DNA of 5,587 bases from NCBI GenBank assembly GCA_900757265.1, contig CAAENW010000024.1:1-5587 (forward strand), in the 5' to 3' direction. Within the stretch, counting starts at the first letter, position 1; each line of letters begins with the position of its first letter. A program made the position numbers and the translations under genes. This document shows, piece by piece, positions 1 to 5,298 of the stretch. Source of the DNA: an uncultured Collinsella sp. (GTDB lineage Bacteria; Actinomycetota; Coriobacteriia; Coriobacteriales; Coriobacteriaceae). The notes below the pieces were generated by a model, which was not told where the DNA came from, did no database searches, and saw nothing but the letters and a program-made list of their open reading frames with translations.

Positions 1-159
1 ATTCCAACCGGTTTTGATATTTCCTGCGCGCCCGTGTTCTCCGACATCCTCATTAACGGGGAGTCGCGCACGGCCATCCGCCTTTCTATCTACGTTCACC
101 AGATCAATCGAGCTGCTATGGATAACGTCGTCATGGATGATGTTAAGCCTGTGGCATAG
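1..159 (+). CDS. C-terminal fragment of an unrecognised protein (5' end outside window)
   Basis: Frame 1 is open from the first base to a TAG at 157-159 and gives the last 52 residues of a protein, starting IPTGFDISCAPVF and ending MDDVKPVA. I do not recognise the family. The fragment mixes short hydrophobic stretches (SDILINGE, AIRLSIYVHQI) with an acidic end and has no membrane segment, metal-binding cluster or nucleotide-binding motif. Codon use resembles the downstream genes, and the reading stays open up to a stop placed 45 bases before the preferred miaB start, which supports a real gene end. No terminator-like hairpin follows it, so it may be cotranscribed with miaB. Actinobacteria often have recA/recX upstream of miaB, but this tail does not let me assign it to either. 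The reading frame is fairly sure; the function is unknown. Confidence 0.6.
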   Translation: MPTGFDISCAPVFSDILINGESRTAIRLSIYVHQINRAAMDNVVMDDVKPVA

Positions 160-191
160 CTTCTGATTGCCTCGTTTTGCTCCCCATCGTT

Positions 192-195
192 AGGA
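192..195 (+). promoter_or_regulatory. Weak ribosome binding site of miaB
   Basis: AGGA is the only Shine-Dalgarno-like stretch before miaB. It is 9 bases from the ATG at 205 and only 3 from the ATG at 199, so it favours the downstream start. The match is short and the difference is two residues. Confidence 0.5.
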
Positions 196-204
196 CTTAT
201 GCAC

Positions 205-1575
205 ATGGACCAGCGTTCCGTACGCGATATTCTTGCCGGTAAAACCTACTTTATCCGCACCTTTGGCTGCCAGATGAATCAGCACGACTCCGAGCGTGTG
301 AGCGGTCTGCTTGATTCATATGGCTGCCTCATGGCGCTCGATCCTGCGCATGCCGATATCGTTGTCTTCATGACGTGCTGCGTGCGCGAGGCCGCCGATA
401 CTCGCCTGTACGGTCAGTGCAATTCCTGCAAAAGCCTGCCGCCTTCGCCTTCGGGCAAGCGCGTGGTTGCCGTTGGCGGTTGCATCGCGCAGCGCGATGG
501 CGAGGGCCTGCTCACCAACGTCGATAACGTCAACGTCATCTTCGGTACACATTCCATCGCGCATGTGGCCGAGCTCATTGCCGAGGCGTTCCTTGATGGT
601 AAGCGTCATATCCGTACCAATGAGCATGAGGATACGGATGCCATGAGCATGCCGTGGCATCGCGAGACCCAGTATCACGCCTGGGTGCCCATCATGACAG
701 GCTGCAATAATTTCTGCACCTATTGCATCGTGCCGTACGTACGCGGTCGCGAAAAGAGCCGCCCCTTCGAGGAGATTGTCGACGAGGTGACCGGTCTGGT
801 GCGCCAGGGCGTGCGTGTGATTACGCTGCTGGGCCAAAACGTTAACTCATATGGTCGCGATCTGTTTGGCAAGCCGCGTTTTGCCGATTTGCTGCGTGCC
901 GTGGGCGATACGGGTGTGGAGCGTATCTTCTTTACGTCTTCGCATCCTAAGGACCTGCTGCCCGAGACCATCGACGCCATGGCCGAGACGCCTGCCGTAA
1001 TGCCGCAACTGCACCTGGCCGTCCAGTCAGGTTCGACGCGGATCCTCAAAGAGATGAATCGCCGTTATACACGCGAGGACTATCTGGGCCTGGTCGATCG
1101 CATTCGCAACCGCATGCCCGATATCGCGCTCTCGACCGACATTATCGTTGGCTTCCCGGGCGAGACTGAAGAAGACTTTGAGCAGACGCTCTCGCTTGCT
1201 GAGACGGTCCGCTATGCTCAGGCCTATACCTTCATCTATTCCAAGCGTGCCGGTACACCGGCCGCCGAGATTGACGATCCTACGCCGCATGAGGTTATTC
1301 TCGAGCGTTTCAACCGCCTGGTTAAGGTTATCGAGACCACGGCACACGAGTATAACCAGGGCGAGCTTCATACTGTGGTTCCCGCGCTCATTGAGGGAAC
1401 GAGTAAAAAGAACGATGCGGTCCTGCTGGGCAAGAGTCCCAAGAATCAGACCGTGCATGCGCCTATCCCCGAGGGTTACAGCATCGATCAGCTTGTTGGC
1501 AAGATCGTTGATGTTGACGTTGACGTTGCCAAGACCTGGTATTTATCCGGTTCCGTTGTGGGCGAGCCGCGCTAA
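205..1575 (+). CDS. miaB: tRNA-2-methylthio-N6-dimethylallyladenosine synthase (MiaB)
   Basis: MiaB is a cytoplasmic radical-SAM enzyme with two 4Fe-4S clusters that adds a methylthio group at C2 of i6A37 in tRNAs reading UNN codons, giving ms2i6A37. Counting from the ATG at 205 (456 aa), the N-terminal methylthiotransferase domain has the three cluster cysteines C22 (TFGCQMN), C58 (MTCCVRE) and C93 (GGCIAQR). The radical-SAM motif GCNNFCTYC gives C167, C171 and C174, followed by VPYVRGRE. A C-terminal TRAM tRNA-binding domain lies at about 388-450 (EGTSKKND, LLGKSPKNQTV). Length matches the family. An ATG at 199 adds two residues, but the AGGA at 192-195 lies only 3 bases from it and 9 from 205, so 205 is preferred. 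Oddities: the usual NTC motif reads MTC, a second cysteine (C59) follows directly, and CNSC (C72, C75) follows soon after. The stop overlaps the miaA start, so enzyme and substrate-maker are coupled. Confidence 0.96.
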   Translation: MDQRSVRDILAGKTYFIRTFGCQMNQHDSERVSGLLDSYGCLMALDPAHADIVVFMTCCVREAADTRLYGQCNSCKSLPPSPSGKRVVAVGGCIAQRDGEGLLTNVDNVNVIFGTHSIAHVAELIAEAFLDGKRHIRTNEHEDTDAMSMPWHRETQYHAWVPIMTGCNNFCTYCIVPYVRGREKSRPFEEIVDEVTGLVRQGVRVITLLGQNVNSYGRDLFGKPRFADLLRAVGDTGVERIFFTSSHPKDLLPETIDAMAETPAVMPQLHLAVQSGSTRILKEMNRRYTREDYLGLVDRIRNRMPDIALSTDIIVGFPGETEEDFEQTLSLAETVRYAQAYTFIYSKRAGTPAAEIDDPTPHEVILERFNRLVKVIETTAHEYNQGELHTVVPALIEGTSKKNDAVLLGKSPKNQTVHAPIPEGYSIDQLVGKIVDVDVDVAKTWYLSGSVVGEPR

Positions 1576-2513
1576 TGGTTTCTTCCGGGGCAGGTCTTTC
1601 CGCCGTTGCGATCGTCGGTCCGACGGCGGTTGGTAAGAGTGATGTTGCCGACCGTTTGGCAGCTCGTCTTTCGTCCGAAGTGCTGTCGTGCGATGCGATG
1701 CAAATCTATCGCGGCATGGACATCGGTACCGCAAAGATGGCGCCCGATGAGTGCACGGCGCCGCTGCGTCTCGTCGACATTATAGAGCCGGGTGTGGCAT
1801 ATTCTGCTGCGCTTTATCAGGCTGACGCTCGCGCGCATGTTGAACGTCTCCTTGGTTCGGGTTGCCTGCCGGTTTTTTGCGGAGGTACGGGGCTATATCT
1901 CAAGGCAGCCCTCGATGAGATGGACTTTCCCTCGGGTGAACTTGAGGACGATCGTCGTGCGGGCTATCAGGAGCTTGCCGAGCGTATTGGCGAGGAAGAA
2001 CTGCATGCCTTGCTTGCCGAGCGCGATCCAGAATCGGCTGCTGTTATTCATCCCCATAACGTGCGCCGTGTGATTCGTGCGCTCGAGATGCATGATGATG
2101 GCGTCTCCTATGCGCAGCAAAAGTCGCAGTTTAGTGTTCCGCACGAGCATTATCATGCCCTATGGTTTGGTCTGACGCGTAATCGCGAGGTGCTCTACGA
2201 GCGCATTAACCAGCGCGTCGATCTGATGTTTGAGCAGGGTCTTGTCGATGAGGTCCGCGGTCTTATGGGCCAGGGGCTGGGAGATGCCCTGACGTCGATG
2301 CAGGCAATTGGCTATAAAGAGATCATTGATGCTTTCAATGGCGTGATGAGCATGGATGAGGCTCGCGAACTCATTAAGATGCGTTCGCGTCGTTATGCCA
2401 AGCGTCAGCTTTCGTGGTTTAAGCGCGATGACCGTATCGTGTGGTTTGATATGGATGAATGTACGATCGATGAGGTCGTTGAGGATATCCTGCATCGTAT
2501 TGAGGCTGCCTAA
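1575..2513 (+). CDS. miaA: tRNA dimethylallyltransferase (MiaA)
   Basis: MiaA transfers a dimethylallyl group from DMAPP to N6 of A37 in tRNAs reading UNN codons, making the i6A that MiaB then thiomethylates. The 312 residues match the usual length (about 300-316). The P-loop GPTAVGKS is at 15-22. The conserved SCDAMQIYRGMDIGTAK follows at 38-54, with D40 the expected catalytic base and Q43 in the substrate-recognition loop. LVDIIEP is at 66-72, GGTGLYLKA at 103-111 (T105 in the active site), IHPHNVRRVIRALEM at 158-172, LYERINQRVDLM at 207-218, QAIGYKEI at 243-250 and RRYAKRQLSWFKRD at 272-285. Its ATG shares one base with the miaB stop (TAATG), with only a weak GGGCGAG before it, so translation is probably coupled to miaB. 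It in turn overlaps hflX by one base. No broken motif or frameshift is seen. Confidence 0.97.
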   Translation: MVSSGAGLSAVAIVGPTAVGKSDVADRLAARLSSEVLSCDAMQIYRGMDIGTAKMAPDECTAPLRLVDIIEPGVAYSAALYQADARAHVERLLGSGCLPVFCGGTGLYLKAALDEMDFPSGELEDDRRAGYQELAERIGEEELHALLAERDPESAAVIHPHNVRRVIRALEMHDDGVSYAQQKSQFSVPHEHYHALWFGLTRNREVLYERINQRVDLMFEQGLVDEVRGLMGQGLGDALTSMQAIGYKEIIDAFNGVMSMDEARELIKMRSRRYAKRQLSWFKRDDRIVWFDMDECTIDEVVEDILHRIEAA

Positions 2514-3802
2514 TGCCCCGTTTCCCCCTTGTTCCCACGGCACCCGAGCCCGAGCGTGCCATTTTAGTTGGTGTTGAGTGGCGCGACAATGCATGGCCGC
2601 TCGATCGCTCGCTTGATGAGCTGGAGCGTCTTGCCCACACAGCTGGTGCCCAGTGCGTGGCACGCTTGTCGCAGCGTTTGGTAAAGCCGTATCCTAAATC
2701 GTTTATCGGTTCCGGTAAGGTTGAGGAGCTTTGCGGCCTGGTGCATCGCATGGATGCCGATGTCGTTATTTTTGACGACGACCTGACCCCCTCGCAGCAA
2801 TCCTATTTGGAGAAAGCCGTGGGCGAGCCGGTAAAGATTATCGATCGTACTGCACTGATCCTGGATATCTTTGGCCTGCATGCTCAGACGCGTGAGGGAC
2901 GCCTGCAGGTACAGCTGGCACAGCTTCAATATTTGTTGCCTCGCCTGCGTGGCATGTGGAGCCATCTCGCCAAGGAGCAGACGCGCGGCGGCATCGGCTC
3001 ACGTTTTGGTCAGGGCGAAAGTCAGCTCGAGGTCGACCGTCGCCTCATTCGTAATAAGATCGCTGCGCTTCGTCGTGAGCTCAAGCAGGTTGAACAGCGT
3101 CGCGATGTTCAATCCAAGAGTCGCATTGAGTCACCGGCGTTTCGCGTCGCGTTAGCCGGTTATACCAATGCCGGTAAATCGACGTTACTCAATCGTCTGA
3201 CCGGCTCTACGGTACTTTCGCAGGACAAGCTGTTTGCTACGCTCGACCCGACGACGCGTTCGTATCGTCTGCCCGGCGGTCGCGGCATGACGATTACCGA
3301 TACCGTCGGCTTTATTCAAAAGCTGCCCCATGGTCTGGTCGATGCTTTTAAATCGACGCTGTCCGAGGTTTTGGGTGCCGATCTAATTCTCAAAGTCGTA
3401 GATGCGTCTGACGAGGACTATGAGCGGCAGCTGGAGGCTGTCGACCGCGTGCTTGATGAGATCGGCGCCGGAGAGCGTTTAACGCAGACCGTATTCAATA
3501 AAATCGATCTTCTCGATAGCGTCGATCGATTGAGTTTCCGTCGTCGCTATCCGGAGGCCGTTCTGTTCTCGGCCCAAACGGGCGAGGGGCTCGACGATCT
3601 CGTCGACCGGATTGCTCGCGAGGCAGCTGCCACCGATGTGTTGCTCTCCGCTGATATCCCGTATCGTGAGGGTGCTCTCATCACGCTGGTGCATGAGCAG
3701 GGAACCCTTCTGCATGAGGAATATCTCGAGGACGGCGTTCGCATTGTGGCGAAGTTGCCGGCTCGTATTGCACCGCGGCTCGAGCGTTATCGCACCGAGT
3801 AG
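2513..3802 (+). CDS. hflX: GTPase HflX, ribosome-associated stress factor
   Basis: HflX is a cytoplasmic GTPase that binds the 50S subunit and, in characterised species, splits stalled or hibernating ribosomes during heat or antibiotic stress. The 429 residues match E. coli HflX (426). The N-terminal domain shows FIGSGKVEEL (64-73), VIFDDDLTPSQQ (85-96), IDRTALILDIF (110-120) and the block from TREGRLQVQLAQL to YLLPRLRG (126-147). A basic helical linker at about 174-205 leads into the G domain: G1 GYTNAGKST (216-224, K222), G2 LFATLDPTTR (240-249), G3 DTVGF (263-267), G4 NKID (329-332) and G5 SAQTGEG (353-359). The start is the ATG overlapping the miaA stop, with GAGG 7 bases upstream. The glycine-rich motif before the linker reads FGQGES where GPGET is usual. 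The last 16 bases overlap the convergent gene. Identity is secure; its role in this organism is inferred. Confidence 0.96.
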   Translation: MPRFPLVPTAPEPERAILVGVEWRDNAWPLDRSLDELERLAHTAGAQCVARLSQRLVKPYPKSFIGSGKVEELCGLVHRMDADVVIFDDDLTPSQQSYLEKAVGEPVKIIDRTALILDIFGLHAQTREGRLQVQLAQLQYLLPRLRGMWSHLAKEQTRGGIGSRFGQGESQLEVDRRLIRNKIAALRRELKQVEQRRDVQSKSRIESPAFRVALAGYTNAGKSTLLNRLTGSTVLSQDKLFATLDPTTRSYRLPGGRGMTITDTVGFIQKLPHGLVDAFKSTLSEVLGADLILKVVDASDEDYERQLEAVDRVLDEIGAGERLTQTVFNKIDLLDSVDRLSFRRRYPEAVLFSAQTGEGLDDLVDRIAREAAATDVLLSADIPYREGALITLVHEQGTLLHEEYLEDGVRIVAKLPARIAPRLERYRTE

Positions 3803-4491
3803 ACGAGCTCCAAAATGCCCAGAATGATGGGCTGATGCAGCAGATAAAAGGGGAGAGCGTGACGTCCAAGGCTGGCGAGCGCCGGCAGGGGGTTGGCGTA
3901 GGCCCAGCTAGGGACGGTCTTATCGATTCCCTGCGCTATGTGTGCGGCGAAGTATCCTGTAAGATACATAAAGATAAACGGGATGATGGGGTAGTAATCA
4001 CCTGAGATAAACCCAGGGCTCGGAAATCCCAGCCACGCCAGGTAGGGGACAGGGTAGATCGTTTTGGGGATGCTCCAGGTGATTGCGAACAACATAAGGC
4101 ATAGGGGCATGCCCCATCTCGCCGTTATCTTCTTAAGGACGGGATCGGTCAACGCCACGATGCCGGTGCATGCGGCCATGCAGTAGATGATGCCAAAATT
4201 AACCGAATCGTCGACTGAGACAAGTGTTGTTGCCAACCAGACAACGAGTGCTGCTAAGGCGTATTTGGCGGCACGTTTGATATTGTTGCGCGAAAGGGTG
4301 CACATCCAACCGGCGATAAACAAAAATACCCAGCTGATGCTGGCGCGCCAGATGTCTTGAAAGGCTGACTGGGTAAACCAGGGCATATCCCAGCCGTACA
4401 GGTAGGCGAGATCATAGCAAGCGTGAAAACCTGCCATAGAAATCATCGTAAACCCGCGGACGGTATCAAAGATGGTTATGCGTTTTTGCAT
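3787..4491 (-). CDS. Multi-pass membrane protein, DUF1624/HGSNAT-like acyltransferase family
   Basis: This 234-residue integral membrane protein resembles the heparan-alpha-glucosaminide N-acetyltransferase-like catalytic domain (DUF1624), which is thought to move acyl groups across the membrane onto sugars. The N-terminus has the pattern RITIFDTVRGFTMISM followed by H23 and D27 (FHACYDL). Later come FLFIAGW (56-62), NFGIIYC (98-104), SGDYYPIIPF (163-172) with LTGYF, and LGRHALPFYLLHQPI (208-222). About seven hydrophobic segments are seen near 11-33, 49-66, 74-92, 98-116, 127-142, 166-186 and 211-231. Length is normal for stand-alone bacterial members. The ATG shares a base with the lexA stop and has no clear ribosome binding site, so it likely depends on lexA translation and shares LexA autoregulation. 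Its 3' end overlaps hflX by 16 bases. Substrate and direction of transfer cannot be read from sequence, and family membership rests on motif recall. Confidence 0.85.
   Translation of the reverse strand: MQKRITIFDTVRGFTMISMAGFHACYDLAYLYGWDMPWFTQSAFQDIWRASISWVFLFIAGWMCTLSRNNIKRAAKYALAALVVWLATTLVSVDDSVNFGIIYCMAACTGIVALTDPVLKKITARWGMPLCLMLFAITWSIPKTIYPVPYLAWLGFPSPGFISGDYYPIIPFIFMYLTGYFAAHIAQGIDKTVPSWAYANPLPALASLGRHALPFYLLHQPIILGILELVYSVR
3817..3832. other. Small inverted repeat just after hflX, possible weak 3' hairpin
   Basis: GCCCA (3817-3821) and TGGGC (3828-3832) can form a 5-bp stem with a 6-base loop, 14 bases after the hflX stop. On the plus strand no T-run follows, so it is not a classical terminator. 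On the minus strand ATTTTGG follows, but it lies inside the coding sequence of the convergent gene. It might protect the hflX mRNA 3' end, or be chance. Confidence 0.2.
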
Positions 4492-5135
4492 TACGAGAAC
4501 CGGCGCATCAAGCCGACGACTTTGCCCAGGATAACGGGATTCGTTGCATAGATAGGTTCCATGGTGTCGTTCTCGGGCTGCAAGCGCACACGCCCCTGCT
4601 CCTTGTAGAACGTCTTGACGGTCGCCGAACCATCAATCATGGCCACGACAATTTCGCCGTTCATGGCACTCTTTTGTTCACGGACGATGATGTAATCGCC
4701 ATTGAAGATGCCGACATTGATCATTGAGCTCCCATGCACCTCAAGGATAAAGGAACCCTGATCAGTGGCGATTTCGGTCGGGATAGTAAACGTGTCTTCG
4801 ATATTCTGCTCGGCCAGAATGGGAATCCCAGCCGCGACGCGACCAACGAGCGGTAGCGAGACCGTTCCGCGAGGTGCGGTGGGCTCGTCAGATTTAGAAA
4901 TTGAGACAGAGGAACCATCCTCGTTAAAGAGTTCCAGGGCACGCGGCTTGGTGGCATCGCGCTTGAGCAGCCCGCGCGCCTCCAGGGCAGAGAGATGGGC
5001 GTGCACGGTGCTTGGGGAGGAAAGGCCCACGGCAGAAGCCATCTCGCGCACGCTGGGCGGATAACCCTTCTCCTGCTGATATTCCTTGATGAAGTCGTAA
5101 ATTTGCTGCTGACGCTTGGTAATTTTGCGAGCCAT
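4491..5135 (-). CDS. lexA: SOS repressor LexA
   Basis: LexA is a dimeric repressor of DNA-damage genes that cleaves itself when RecA filaments form on single-stranded DNA. The 214 residues start MARKITKRQQQIYDF, a typical LexA N-terminus. The winged-helix DNA-binding domain covers about 1-70, with YPPSVREMA (25-33) and the recognition region SSPSTVHAHLSALE (39-52). The cleavage site is A102-G103 in GRVAAGIP. The peptidase S24 dyad is S137 (HGSSM) and K174 (TVKTF). All key residues are intact, so it should be an active repressor. The start at 5135 is chosen because AGAGAGG lies 8 bases upstream. Longer in-frame starts at 5156 and 5240 exist, but they would place this site and the operators inside the gene. 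Three LexA boxes lie upstream, implying autoregulation. The stop overlaps the next gene (TAATG). No convincing -35/-10 pair was found for this strand; CAAAAT with an upstream TTCGAA is the best weak candidate. Confidence 0.97.
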   Translation of the reverse strand: MARKITKRQQQIYDFIKEYQQEKGYPPSVREMASAVGLSSPSTVHAHLSALEARGLLKRDATKPRALELFNEDGSSVSISKSDEPTAPRGTVSLPLVGRVAAGIPILAEQNIEDTFTIPTEIATDQGSFILEVHGSSMINVGIFNGDYIIVREQKSAMNGEIVVAMIDGSATVKTFYKEQGRVRLQPENDTMEPIYATNPVILGKVVGLMRRFS

Positions 5136-5143
5136 CAGGGCAT

Positions 5144-5150
5144 CCTCTCT
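5144..5150 (-). promoter_or_regulatory. Ribosome binding site of lexA
   Basis: On the minus strand AGAGAGG lies 8 bases before the ATG at 5135. It decides the start against the in-frame ATG at 5156, which lies upstream of the site and has no purine-rich stretch of its own. Confidence 0.75.
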
Positions 5151-5158
5151 ACCCATGT

Positions 5159-5172
5159 CAAACAAATGTTCG
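5159..5172. promoter_or_regulatory. LexA box 1 (lexA-proximal, one mismatch)
   Basis: AAAC-AAAT-GTTC at 5160-5171 matches the GAAC-N4-GTTC core of Gram-positive/actinobacterial SOS boxes with one mismatch in the left half. It lies 24 bases before the lexA start, where bound LexA would block the lexA leader or transcription start. It is probably the weakest of the three sites. Confidence 0.65.
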
Positions 5173-5180
5173 AATTTTGC

Positions 5181-5208
5181 TTGACAGGAACAACTGTTCG
5201 AAGATAAT
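5181..5208 (+). promoter_or_regulatory. Predicted sigma-70-type promoter P1 for the rightward gene
   Basis: TTGACA (5181-5186, perfect -35) and GATAAT (5203-5208, five of six for the -10) are separated by 16 bases. The spacer is almost entirely LexA box 2, the arrangement expected of a tightly SOS-repressed promoter. Transcription would start near 5215, leaving a leader of about 80 bases. The -10 lies in an ATAATAATAA run, so its exact register could shift by a base or three. Confidence 0.75.
5187..5200. promoter_or_regulatory. LexA box 2 (perfect core)
   Basis: GAAC-AACT-GTTC at 5188-5199 is a perfect match to the GAAC-N4-GTTC core. It sits in the spacer of the rightward TTGACA/GATAAT promoter, so LexA binding should exclude RNA polymerase there. 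It starts exactly 28 bases from box 1 and 28 bases from box 3. Confidence 0.88.
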
Positions 5209-5214
5209 AATAAC

Positions 5215-5228
5215 CGAACATTCGTTCT
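5215..5228. promoter_or_regulatory. LexA box 3 (perfect core)
   Basis: CGAAC-ATTC-GTTCT has a perfect GAAC-N4-GTTC core at 5216-5227. It lies just after the GATAAT -10 element, about where the rightward transcript from that promoter would begin, and it is upstream of any lexA promoter. LexA here could repress both directions. Confidence 0.88.
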
Positions 5229-5253
5229 CGCGCTAGACATTTTTGTCCGCGCG
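5229..5253 (+). other. GC-rich hairpin in the leader of the rightward gene
   Basis: CGCGC (5229-5233) pairs with GCGCG (5249-5253), and after a small internal loop GAC (5236-5238) pairs with GTC (5245-5247) around an ATTTTT loop. In a P1 transcript this would be a stable 5' structure. It is not followed by a T-run, so it is not an intrinsic terminator. It may stabilise the mRNA or be incidental. Confidence 0.3.
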
Positions 5254-5263
5254 GCTTGATAAA
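5234..5263 (+). promoter_or_regulatory. Possible second promoter P2 for the rightward gene
   Basis: TAGACA (5234-5239, five of six to the -35) and GATAAA (5258-5263, four of six to the -10) are 18 bases apart and would start transcription near 5270, about 28 bases before the coding start. It is weaker than P1 and competes with a hairpin reading of the same bases. LexA box 3 ends 5 bases before its -35. Confidence 0.35.
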
Positions 5264-5285
5264 ACTGTTCTCAGCAAAACACGCG

Positions 5286-5292
5286 AGAGGAG
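5286..5292 (+). promoter_or_regulatory. Strong ribosome binding site of the rightward gene
   Basis: AGAGGAG is a near-ideal Shine-Dalgarno sequence. It is 6 bases from the ATG at 5299 and only 3 from the adjacent ATG at 5296, so it favours 5299 as the start. Confidence 0.75.
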
Positions 5293-5298
5293 AAGATG

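Noticed and set aside
316..837. Long minus-strand open frame of 173 codons inside miaB
   Set aside because: It lies wholly antisense to a secure gene, has no ribosome site or recognisable domain, and its composition (His/Ala/Arg-rich) is typical of reading GC-rich codons backwards.
1507..1530. Short GTTGAY tandem repeat near the end of miaB
   Set aside because: It encodes an alternating Val-Asp beta strand of the TRAM domain and is too short to treat as a functional DNA repeat.
2160..2663. Minus-strand open frame of 167 codons spanning the miaA/hflX junction
   Set aside because: It is antisense to two secure coupled genes, shows no motifs or ribosome binding site, and is explained by codon bias.
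3817..3832. Bidirectional intrinsic terminator between hflX and the convergent gene
   Set aside because: The stem is only 5 bp and lacks a T-run on the plus strand; on the minus strand it would act before the stop codon of the gene it should terminate.
5155..5160. TTGACA on the minus strand as a -35 for lexA
   Set aside because: It is only about 20 bases from the lexA start, so its -10 would fall at the start codon; no usable -10 is present.
5136..5240. Longer LexA starting at the ATG at 5240 or 5156
   Set aside because: The extra residues do not belong to LexA, the good ribosome site lies just before 5135, and the extension would place all three operators inside the coding sequence.
5259..5270. 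A fourth LexA box near the rightward start
   Set aside because: Only the right half GTTC matches; the left half is ATAA instead of GAAC, and the site is out of the 28-base register.
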